Source: Purshia tridentata (lineage: Eukaryota > Streptophyta > Magnoliopsida > Rosales > Rosaceae). From it: a stretch of DNA of 26,673 nucleotides. Position 1 is the stretch's first letter. The number at the start of each line of letters is the position of its first letter. Shown one piece after another: positions 1 to 10,300 of the stretch. Under the pieces are notes generated by a model. It did not search any database, was not told the origin of the DNA, and worked only from the letters and a program-made list of their open reading frames with translations. The stretch lies in assembly GCA_003254885.1 (NCBI GenBank), contig QANT01002527.1, forward strand, positions 1 through 26,673, written 5' to 3'. The position numbers were made by a program, and so were the translations under genes.

Positions 1-678
1 TACCTACAAGTCACACAACCTCCTAAAAATACTTGTTTGACAGTGCAGGTTTAAAATAAGAATCATTTATTTTTTAAATCATCTATTAAAAATATCTTTG
101 TAAAAAATTTATTCAATTAAAAATCATTTAGTTATATAACTGTTAACAAATAAATTAAATAAATTGACAGTTTGTATTTTAAAAATGAGTTTTTGACTAA
201 ACCGTCTAATTTATATAGCCGTCCATCTATTATGTTTAACATCCAATTTTCTTAATTTCACAAGTACAGGTACCAACTTTGTTGTTGATTCAGTTGTGGA
301 CTAGTGACGATGTCTTTTGAAAATTTTGGTTGCGTAGTTTTATTGTTCAAGGTGATATCATAATCATCTTTTTAATTAGATATCATAATCATCTTCGTCA
401 TTAAAAGAACATTTCAACAAAATAAACCTGTAAACATTACTGAGACGAGTTAATGCAGAAGTTGAGAGGTCCGAATAAAGTTAAGCAACAATAAATGATG
501 CTCGGGACCAGTTGGTCACTTACATACTCCCATACACCATCTCATGTAGTGTAGGTTTTAGCTTAATTAGTGAACATGATAAATCATATTTAATAGTCAA
601 AGAAGGCTCACGTGTGCATCAGACATAAGTTAAATAAATTCGACTTCTTTTTTTCGACAAAATAATTTACCAAGAGAA
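1..678. other. AT-rich intergenic DNA, no gene seen
   Basis: Every frame is broken by stops and no protein family is recognisable. The stretch ends at the presumed target-site duplication of the MULE-like element that follows. The phrase ATATCATAATCATCTT occurs twice close together (about 354-394), a minor local repeat. Confidence 0.6.
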
Positions 679-688
679 TAATATTAAA
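679..688. repeat. Left target-site duplication of MULE-like element
   Basis: TAATATTAAA directly precedes the left inverted repeat and recurs exactly at 1998-2007 after the right one. The match extends to 10 of 11 bases if one more base is included. Ten AT-only bases in AT-rich DNA could match by chance, but the placement at both boundaries argues otherwise. Confidence 0.5.
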
Positions 689-1996
689 TGCAAATGTGCC
701 AAAACCTCCAAACTAGAGCTAAAATATTCTTAAACCCCCAACTTATATTAAACTCTCCCCAAACCCCCTGTTATAAACTTAAAATCTTCCAAAATCCCCT
801 AGTCAACTATACCAAACTAGTTTTGACCCACTTTTTTTTCAATATTTGAAATATACTCATTATTATCAATTAACAGCTGGTTATTAAAAATTGATATCAG
901 GTCTCTCTCTCCCTTTCTCTCTCTTTTATCTGGTTCCCTTTCCCGAGTGCAGTTCCCAACGCGTGCTCCATCGTCCAGCAACGGTTGCCGACGAGACCAG
1001 TTCAGATCTTCTCGTCTCTTCTCCCTCTTCTTCTGCCTGCCCTCCACTTGCCGTTAAACCATGCATCGACGCCAAATCGAGTTTAGGCAGAGTTGAGTTT
1101 TCTCGCTGACAATCTGTCGATTCTGGCAAGGATGAGCTACCGGACTGCTAGAGACAGCTTCTTCTCGTCGTCCCTAGTCTGCTAGAGTCATTTTTTCGTC
1201 GTCCCAACGCCAACGCACTGCCCATTTTGGTTTTGGTTATTAGTGGAGGAGACGGTGGGGTACTGCAAGAAGTGGCTCGCAGTAAAGGTGTAACTGTAGC
1301 GAAGGTGCTGGTAGGATCCCCGGGTTACACTTCGTGTTGGTGATGGTAGGATCAGCTTGTTCTACTGTCTAATTTTTCTCACCTTTTTTTGTTGCTTGGT
1401 AACAACTTCCTCATAAGCTCTCTGTTTATATTGTAGGAGTTGCATTTTTGAAGGCTATTACTGCAGGAATGTATAGCCTAGGGTTTGAGTTTTTTTAGTG
1501 GAACTATGTAATTGTAGCGAAGGTGTAACTATTTTTTAGCGAAGGTGTAATTATTTTGTTTAGTGAAGTGTAACTTTTGTTTAGCGAAAGTTTAGTTAAG
1601 GTGTAATTGTAACTATATTTTTTTTATGGACCTGTAACTGTAATTTTTTTTTTTATGGACATGTAAGTTTTTTTTCATGTTGAAAAATAATGGTGTAATT
1701 ATTTGTAATTATTTTTTTAGTGTAATTGTATTTTTAAAATTCAATTTCAGTGTAATTGTTTATTTAAGGTTCAATTTCAGTTTCAGTGTAACTGTATATA
1801 CAATTACACTATATTTCGAAAATACAATTACACTGTGCTTCAGTGCACGCGTTAGCGCGCGCGTCAACGTATGTCAATGCTCGCGTCAGAGGGGTAAACA
1901 AGGTATTATAAATTTTAAGGAGTTTTGGAAGAGCCTCTAGATGAGTGGGGGCTTAGGAAAGTTTGTGTGTGATTAGGGGGTTTAAAAAAATTTACA
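689..1996. mobile_element. Non-autonomous Mutator-like (MULE) element, possibly Pack-MULE
   Basis: The two ends are imperfect inverted repeats of about 80 bp. The left end (about 728-800) reads TTAAACCCCC, then AAACTCTCC, then a CCCCC run, then CTTCCAAAA. The reverse complement of the right end (about 1920-1990) reads TTAAACCCCC, AAACTTTCC, CCCCC, CTTCCAAAA in the same order and spacing. TAATATTAAA lies directly outside both ends (679-688 and 1998-2007), a 10-bp duplication of the length Mutator-family transposases make. The interior has no transposase, so the copy would need one supplied in trans. Its first half (about 890-1370) is much richer in G+C than its surroundings and the second half (about 1280-1840) is a degenerate GTGTAATTGT repeat. 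The left end carries about 30 extra bases outside the matching part, so the exact termini are uncertain. MULE is inferred from duplication length and long inverted repeats. Confidence 0.6.
1285..1835. repeat. Degenerate GTGTAATTGT / AGCGAAGGTGTAA repeat array inside the element
   Basis: The core GTGTAAYTGT or GTGTAATTAT recurs more than ten times, early copies preceded by (T)AGCGAAG (for example near 1287, 1517, 1541) and later ones by TTTCA. From about 1795 the core also appears inverted (ACAATTACACT). One direct and one inverted copy abut to form a 26-bp near-palindrome at 1785-1810. The units differ in spacing, so this is a decayed array, not a clean minisatellite. Confidence 0.6.
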
Positions 1997-1997
1997 T

Positions 1998-2007
1998 TAA
2001 TATTAAA
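1998..2007. repeat. Right target-site duplication of MULE-like element
   Basis: Exact second copy of TAATATTAAA, directly after the right inverted repeat. It marks the presumed insertion boundary. Confidence 0.5.
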
Positions 2008-2762
2008 GACATTAATTATTATCTTAATTATTTATTTATTATAAAATATATATAAACTAGTCCAGTAAAATTGTCCTATAATTTGCAGAATCAAAGCAGT
2101 GTTATACTAATTAATACAAAAACATCTATATATAATTTGTTTTTCAAAAATTATAATTATAATTTTGTCTCTAATCTTTACTATTATAAAGCCAACCGAG
2201 AAATTGGTGTTACAGGCTTCACCAAATTATGATTTTCCCAAATAACTCTTGACTAGATTAAAGAGTTGAATTAAACTCTAACCTAATAAAATTAAAGGTA
2301 CAAATGTAATATTAAGCTGTTAAAAAAAATTAAGAAATAAAACAAAAACACTCTACTACCTGATTTGGTAGAGAGAGTGGAAAGTTATAAATTTTTCAAA
2401 TTTTTTATAAATAATTAGCTAAAAAATAAATAATACTAAATAATTTAAAAAATTTATAATAAAAAAATTTAGTATTATTAATTTGAACTTGGCTATATGG
2501 TAGAAGAATGTCTTGGTCTTTATTTATTTTTTATATAATTTTATTCCCCATGTGGGAATTGGAAATGGAATATTTGCTACCATTTCTTAAAGCAATAATA
2601 GATGGGGTGCCAAACAATATTAATTGTTATAACCTACTATCTAATTGTCTGTTGATTTTAAATGTCAATTTAAATTCTATATGCATAGAAGAATCAAATT
2701 TGGCAACCCACAACACCGACTCTAATTTCTAATTTGCCAACTCATAGCAAGCAATTATCGCG

Positions 2763-2808
2763 GCCACCGCCCTTGCAATTTGCAAGGCAGTACTTTAGTG
2801 CAGGTGGC
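2763..2808. repeat. Nested hairpin
   Basis: The inner arm CCTTGCAA pairs with TTGCAAGG across a single base (2771-2787). An outer GCCACC (2763-2768) pairs with GGTGGC (2803-2808). The right spacer (15 nt) is longer than the left (2 nt), so the whole fold is asymmetric. It does not match any miRNA sequence I know. Confidence 0.4.
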
Positions 2809-2924
2809 TACCCCACAAAATAGACCTCTTCTTGTAGCCGAGCACAAAATATGTGCCCCTCAAAAGCTCATACACGGAGGAATATTGTTGGAAATTTTAA
2901 AGCCCAAAAGTTTTCTGCAAAAAA

Positions 2925-2955
2925 TATATAAATAAAATTATAATGGCAAACCCTA
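2925..2955 (+). promoter_or_regulatory. Orphan TATA box followed by a telo-box-like motif
   Basis: TATATAAATA (2925-2934) is a textbook plant TATA box. AAACCCTA (2948-2955), a motif common in leaders and promoters of growth-related plant genes, follows closely. An ATG at 2943 opens only a 20-codon frame. NOC3 starts 1.4 kb further on, so this may be a chance match or the start of a non-coding transcript. Confidence 0.25.
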
Positions 2956-4191
2956 GCTTGCTAGTTGCTGTCTCTCTGATTTCCCTCAAATTAAGAGGCA
3001 TATAGAAGGTGTAGCTCGGCATGCATATATGTTTCTGTAATTAGAGTAGCTTCTAGAACCCAATTGTTGCTATGTATGCTTCTGCTACAACCCAAGCATT
3101 TAGCCTTTATATGAAACTTACCACATCCTATGGTACAAAAACCAGCCAAACCCTCCTTCCATGATCCATCTTATTTTCCTTTTTTCTATAGGGTAGCTCT
3201 ACCAATGCTCATTAGCTCTTGTGGCACTAATTTCTCTCCAAAAGAATAATAATTAAGGATTAATGGATAAAATTCTTGGTTATGTTGTCAGAGTGTAAAT
3301 ATGAATGAATCACATGTTAAATAACTTAAACTATTTCACAGGAGAAAATTAGTTTTCTAAGAGACAAAGCATGTGTATGGCTTTTATTATAACACTTAAC
3401 CTCTTTGATGAGTGTCTTTAATTAATTAGTTTGTGAACCACAAAGCCTTGGATCCCGTACAAGCAAACACAAGGTTTGAAAGTTGAAACAGTACGTACAT
3501 ATATGTATATTCATTCTCATTCCTGATCCACAGGGTTAGCCTCAATGAAAACCTTAAAAAAGCATAGGGAGCTCATTTTCAATGCATGGTTTGTCAACAT
3601 CACGCATTATTGGATTGGTTCAACTAAATAAACCTTCCACATTAATGACACTCTTGGAATTTCTGGTCCTAAATCTATAAAAGCACAGGAGGAGCTGGAA
3701 GGGTCTCAATTGCAGCAATAAATGAATTTGGACCACCTGCTTTCGATTATGGTCTCATCTCATGTATTTTGTGTGGTGTTTAGCTTTTGTGTTTGAAGAA
3801 ATGCACGTGTGTGACTCTCTCTGGGTGTGTGAGAGAGAGAGAGATAGAGAGATAAATGGGCAAGTCAAAGGTTCAGAACTAACTAGGATGATATTGCAAA
3901 TGTGAAGCATTAGAGCAAATATCAGAGTAAAGATATATGGTGTGCTATACATGCATAATTTATGATCATGTTGTGATTGATGATAAGCCAAAAATTAATT
4001 TTGCAACTTTAATGTCTCACAACTCCATATACTTTCACATACTTTCACATTTGTGGAAGGCTTTAACATTCAAGTTTGATCCCCTCCCTGTAGCCTATAT
4101 AATTAAAAAAACAAAATAAAAACTTAGTTGCTTGAGTAACAAATATGGACCCTAAAAAGGCTTTAGAGGCCAACTCATAACAGAATTTAAA

Positions 4192-4366
4192 TGGGCTCGT
4201 GACATATTCATGGGCTGAAACTTTCTAAACTGGGCCCAAAATTTAACCAGCTTAGATTCATCTTCACCTTCTCTTCTCTCTGTGTCTAAAACCCTCAAAA
4301 GTAACATACACAAAACCCTAACGATATTAACGAAATCATCGAGCAGAAGCAGGCAGCTAGGGTTTT
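4192..4366 (+). promoter_or_regulatory. NOC3 promoter and leader: three site II elements and two telo-boxes
   Basis: TGGGCT occurs at 4192 and 4211, and the palindrome TGGGCCCA at 4231-4238; these are site II elements (TGGGCY), which TCP factors bind in plants. AAACCCTAA, a telo-box, lies at 4313-4321 and an inverted copy at 4358-4366, just before the start codon. Site II plus telo-box is the known signature of plant genes for ribosomal proteins and ribosome assembly, which suits NOC3. No clear TATA box is visible here, also usual for this class. Confidence 0.7.
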
Positions 4367-4375
4367 AGGTGAATA

Positions 4376-7300
4376 ATGGGGAAGAAGCAGAAGCAGAAGA
4401 TAATTCTACCTCCGCAGCTCCCACCAGAGGTCTCAGATGACGACATTGAAGTTTCGGACGAGGACAAGGACTTCGTCAAGGAGAACCGAGACTACGCTGG
4501 CTTCCTCTCCAATTTAGACACCGGTTCCATAACCAAGTTTGTTCCTTTTCTCTTATTTAATGTTTTTAAACCTTATTTTGCTCAAATTATTATTTTTATT
4601 TGAATTAGAATTTTATATGCACGCTTAGTTATTGTTATTTATAGCAACAGAGGAAGTTTTTTCTGTTTATAATTTAATTGGGTTAGTGCTAATTTTTCTT
4701 TCGTTACTAAAGTATACGAATTGTTGAATGACTGTGACAACATTTTGGTATGCAACTTTGAAATGCGGATATTTTGCAACATTTTGAAATGCAACTTCGG
4801 AATGGCGTCATATTTTGCAGTTGAAAAGTAATATTTTGAAGTATTTTTCTGAGTTGCACATTGTGTAATCTTTTTATTTTTGGCAGTTATGTGGTTAGAC
4901 AATCTGTTGATTCTTTTACTTGATTTAAAATGTTGTTTTTGTCTTAATACATCTGATTTGAAATTATGTTTATACAAAGGCATGTCACTCGCGTTGCTGA
5001 TGTGAAGGAGGATGCTTTGGAAGCTTTCTATGAAAAGCGCTTAAGAAGGAAATCCTTACTAAAAGAAAAAGAGGATAGCAAGCTTCAAGTTGATCGTGTA
5101 GATGCTCTCCCTATCAAAACCTTAGATGGAGAACTCCACTATCGAACAGGTTCCTTATTTTTATTTTCCTTTTATAGTTTGGGGAATGGGGGTAGGTGGG
5201 AGTTGTCTTTGTAAGGTGTTTGAATGTACACTGAGTGTGGATGGTTCAATTCTTTCCATGGCACAGCAACAAAGACACCAAAAGCATCTGAAAATGATCC
5301 GACTGATACGGAAACCGGTCAGGATGATGCTGAAGATAAAGGCATAGTTAAGCTGACAAAGGCTGAAAGGAGGGCAAAGCTTAAGAAAAGTAGGAAAGAG
5401 GCAAAAAAACAAGGAAAGGAATCGGCTAAACCTGAAACCAAAGATAACCCACAAGCAGCCGTGCTGGTATGATCTGATTGGACTAGCTATTCTTCTATTT
5501 TGTTTTTGATTTTTTAAAGGATATACTATTGGTATCTACTGTCTTGATAATCAATTATTAAATGGAATAATCTGAAAGAGTCAAATTTATCTTTCCAAAG
5601 AACAAGGGGAATAAATCCTTAAAAATGGTGAAGCTCAGCATATGTATGTTACAATCTGTGACAATTGTCCAGGAAAATCATGTTTGGTGAAAAAGTAGTA
5701 ATGGTTTTAAGCCATACATTGTCTCACTACAGTTGGTTTGCATTTTTCAGTGATTGTAATAATACATAGACTAGTATTACAGTTGGTCTGATCATTTTTA
5801 TATACAAGTTCCATTTGATATTATTATATAGAGTAAATAACATATTTCCCTCAACTTCTTTTCTCCGTGTCATATTAATATAATCTTTGCTCTTTCTTTA
5901 GGCTGAGGTTAAAGAAGATCTTACAGTTGAAGAAGCATTTGAAAGTAAGAAGAATAAACTTGCAGAGCTGGGAATTGCGCTGCTTGCTGATCCAGAGTCC
6001 AATATTAAATCTCTAAAGGAGATGCTACAAATCTGTAAAGATAATGATCATGCAATCATCAAACTTGGACTCCTATCTTTGTTGGCTGTTTTTAAAGACA
6101 TCATTCCTGGGTAGGACCATCGTTTGAGTTCCATAATGTACATTTATTTCTATGATTTCAACAACTTTTCTTTTATACGAAATTTATTGTGATTGACGCC
6201 TTAGGACCTGAAACTTGTGCCCACCTCCCACCCATGTCTGACACTCCTTTGGATCCTTGGAGAAAGGAAAAAAAAAGCACTCTCATTTAATTGGTGATTT
6301 ATTGATTTCCCTTGAGAAACTTATACATGATTAGTATTGTAATTTATCATGTTGATTTCTATTTTACGTTTTTCATGAGAAAAATTTACACTAAACACAT
6401 ATAAATATGCGCTAAATATTATAAATTAAAATTAGGAATTGGTACTATATGTCTAAATTTTTGAGTGTTGATGTGTTGTACACCCTGTGTCTGTGTTGAC
6501 ACACAAAACTCATGCCCTTGTCCACAAACCATTGTCTGAGTTTTACTCATGATCAACATTCTTTCGCTATCTGCGTTCTGGTTTTAGATTTTGACTCTTT
6601 TCGATGTGGACTGCAGATACCGAATTAGGCTTCCTACTGAGAAGGAGCTGGAAATGAAGGTTTCAAAGGATGTTAAGAAAATGCGGTTTTATGAATCAAC
6701 ACTTCTGTCAGTGTACAAGGTTTACAATCTTTTTTCATGCCTAGTATTTGACAATTGGAGTCTCAATGCAAATAACTGAATAAGTATTTGATGCTTGCTA
6801 TGGCTTTTGTGATTTCTTGTGGATTGGCTGAACCTTGAACAAAATATATCATGTAATTGAATTTTTTCTTAAGATAATGCAACTATATTGTATACTGCAA
6901 GTGTACAAGTTCAATACTCTCTGTGATGTTGTTAGTGAATCATATCATCTAATCTATATTTGCAGCTCACTTCTGACTCTTTTATTTTCAGTGCTTCTAA
7001 AATGGTAATATTGCAATTACCTGTACTCTTATCCTGATGAATCGTGCTATATTTTTCTTTGATGCACTGTCTCAGGCATACCTGCAGAAGTTGGCAGCAT
7101 TAGAAAAAGAGTCCTCATTTCAGCATGTGGTGTTTCGCTGTATCTGTAATTTGCTTGATGCAGTACCCCACTTCAACTTCCGCGAGAGCTTGTTAGTTGC
7201 TGTTGTCAGAAACATAAGCTCCCCAGATGACGTCGTAAGGTTTTGCTATATCTATTACTTTTCTATCCTTAATTTTATCTCTTATTTTTGCTAAAGAATC

Positions 7301-10300
7301 TTACAAGGTACCTTTGAAGGCCTTAGACTGACACGAGAATTCAGAGGATAAATGCATTTTCAAGTTGTAGTACCAGTGTACCACAATTGAACTACAAAAA
7401 ATGAGCCTTTATCTAGCACGTAGTAGACTTTATAGGACCTTTTTGGGACTGAATATAGGATTAAGAGAAGGATTTAAGTGACAATATAGTTCTTTGTTAA
7501 GATTCTCAGTTCAAAATTTTGTCTGACGAAAGGAAAAGATGTATAAACTTGGATAGGGATTAATGATGTTTTTGACATGTCCTCGTGTTTTGGATGAGGT
7601 TGACTTGTCACCCATGCCTGTGTTGATACTTGTCACTTATTTTTTTGTGGACACATGTCACTTGTGTTTGTGTTGGTACATGTCATGTCATGTTTGACAC
7701 ATGCACTGATTCTTATTTCCACAAACATAGCCAATTTGTTTTTCTTATATTTTTATATCCATCTAATATATGGACTACGTGTTATCAGGAAACTATGTTG
7801 TTCTACCATAAGGTCACTTTTTACAAATGAGGGAAAGCACAATGGTGAAGCTACTGTGGAGGCTGTTCGATTAATTGCAGATCACGTGAAAGCTCGTAAT
7901 TGCCAATTGCACCCTGATTCCATTGAGGCATGAGATTACTTTTTTACTTGTTATTTATGTTTCTGCTTTAGCCAATCTTTTGGTCCTTTTGGCTTACCAT
8001 ATACTGAGAGAAAATAAGACCAGCTCTCTACATTTCTCTCAAAAAAAAATTGCTGTTTGAATATTGTAATTTCTTAGGGATAGAGGAACCCTTGAACTAG
8101 CCATAAAGATGTTTCAAACTTAGTGATTAGGTGGATTTAAGATATAGATGCTACTTTCTTGCTTCTGGCTATGGTCTATTCTTGGACTCAATAACCAGCC
8201 AACTAGATAGCAGATTTCTTCAATTTACCCATTTCACTTTACAGAAGTATAGAAGATATATAACCTTTCTCAGATAATTTTGCTGCAATACATGAATGCA
8301 TAACGCATATCATGCTTGTCTGTTGAAAGTAAAATTGATGTTTTAACCTGTATCAAACACAGGTCCACATACACAAATTTTTGTTGCTTCTTTCTGCCCA
8401 GTAATCTACAAATAATGGGAGGATGGATTTAGTTTTGGAACCAAATTGTCTAATAAAAGTCACCTATGGTTTTTGATATTTTACCTCCATGCTTATTGTA
8501 TTCAATACTTCCGCAGGTTTTCTTGTCTCTGTCATTCTATGAGGATCTTGGGAGGGCTACAAAAGATGATGAGAAAAATAAAGCCAAAAACAAGAAGCAC
8601 AAAAAAAGAAAGAATTATGAGGAGTCACGCCAATTGAAAGAAAATGACAAAAAAAGGAGTAGGCAAGAATTATTGACAAAGACAAGAGAGGAGGTGCTTT
8701 CTTTGCTTGCAAAATTCATGGACTTCTTGATCTTTCTTGTTTCAGTATTTTATCCCTCAACATGGTAAAGTTTGTATTGCTATAAACAGGTTGCCGCTGA
8801 TTACAAGGCTGTTGCTTTTACTCCAGATGTTATGGAGCGGAGAAAAATGCAGTCAGAGACACTTTCGGCTGTATTCGAAACATATTTTCGCATATTGAAG
8901 CAAGCAATGCAGTCATCAGCTGCCAGGTTAGTCAGCACATCATGATTCTAGTAACTTTGGAACTGTCACATCCTATGAGTTTGTTTTACCTTAGTTTATA
9001 TAGATAACCAATCCATTGAGTCTGTCATAGATATGGCGTGAGTGGAAGGGACTATAATTTATATTTGTTCTTTGGGGTAGTCTATAAATTTGTAGTTCCT
9101 GTATATTCCTGCTTTCAATTTAATTGATCAATTGCTTGTTTTTTTTTTTTCAACTCAGATCTGAAGCGAATGGTAGTTTATCTACTGGTGCATCTGAGTC
9201 TCACCCTTTACTTGCTTCCTGCCTGAAAGGATTAGGAAAATTCTCGCATCTAATTGACTTAGATTTCATGAGCGATCTTATAACCTGTCTGAAAAAGCTT
9301 GCTTCTGGTGGTGGTGATTCTGGAAATACTTCAGAGAAATGTTCAAAATTTTTGACTGTATCTGAGCGCCTCCATTGCTGCATTGTTGCATTTAAAGTAA
9401 TGAAGAGCAATCTTGATGCCTTGAATGTTGATCTACAGGACTTCTTCGTCCAGCTTTACAATATTATTCTTGAATATAGACCTGGAAGGTTTGTAGTGAA
9501 CTTTCTAATCCAAAATTTGCTATGGTAACATAAACAAAATTCTCTAACTGGTGCAAAGAAATGTTCTAAAGTTCCATGGTGTAGCCTTCCTCCCCACCGT
9601 TCTTCTCTTTTTTGGGTTGGGTGTTTTTTGGGGGGGTGTGGGGTGTGGGGTTAAGGGGGATGTTGTTTTCAAGTTTCAACCCATAAATTGCTTGATTGAT
9701 TGTCTCTGGAAAAACTTTTTGCTCTAGCTTAGGGATTTGTTTTATGCTTATTTGACTTGGTATCTAATCGCTATCTTTGAGCATTTTCGACGAAGTAAAT
9801 AAACATCCTCAAACTCCTACACCCATATGTTATGATAAGTTTATTTTCTGTGTATATGTTGATTTTTCCTGATGCTCTAGGCACATAATGTAAGTCCAAG
9901 CTTTGTAAGTGGGTTCAACATACACTTCTCCTCCCCTCCTCCTTCCCCTCCTCTCTCACACTCACTCTCCCCATATTCTCGTCATATTTGCTGGGTTTCT
10001 GTGTAGCTTGTCATTCTAGTTACTTCCCAAAACTTTTTACATACCGGTTTAATACTAGTTATTAATAATTTAAAGTATTAGAAGTTTTTTGCATGATAAT
10101 GCTTGAAGTAGTCATTGTTTCTTGTGTTGTTATTGCGAGGTAGGTTTATCTTACTATCATAAACTTACATTTTGTTTTATTTGTGTTCACGGAACAGAGA
10201 TAAGGGTGAAGTTTTAGCTGAAGCTCTGAAGATAATGCTGTGTGAAGATAGACAGCATGACATGCAGAAGGCTGCTGCATTTGTAAAACGTTTGGCAACA

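Larger units (their letters stand above)
2008..4190. other. Intergenic DNA between MULE-like element and NOC3; no protein gene seen
   Basis: No coding region can be supported. Items visible are a 13-bp perfect inverted repeat (AATAATACTAAAT at 2429-2441 against 2467-2479), a nested hairpin at 2763-2808, a strong TATA box at 2925-2934 without a recognisable gene, a GA-rich tract at about 3832-3852 and a two-copy ACTTTCACAT repeat at 4031-4050. The nearest gene downstream is NOC3, so the last few hundred bases are probably its promoter. Confidence 0.55.

Noticed and set aside
891-1129. Overlapping open frames on both strands inside the MULE-like element
   Set aside because: Low-complexity Ser/Pro/Arg-rich peptides with no known domain; probably a result of raised G+C. 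Mentioned only as a possible captured fragment.
1315-1326. GGATCCCCGGGT, identical to part of a common cloning-vector polylinker
   Set aside because: Only 12 bases match, and the sequence diverges at once on both sides into plant-like DNA continuous with the element, so vector contamination is not supported.
2943-3005. 20-codon frame MANPSLLVAVSLISLKLRGI after a TATA box
   Set aside because: Too short and without family similarity to be called a gene; retained only as part of the orphan promoter observation.
4639-4983. 114-codon open frame on the - strand
   Set aside because: It lies within NOC3 intron 1, is AT-driven in composition (Lys, Asn, Gln rich) and matches nothing.
5161-5454. 97-codon open frame on the - strand
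   Set aside because: Antisense shadow of NOC3 exon 3 and intron 2.
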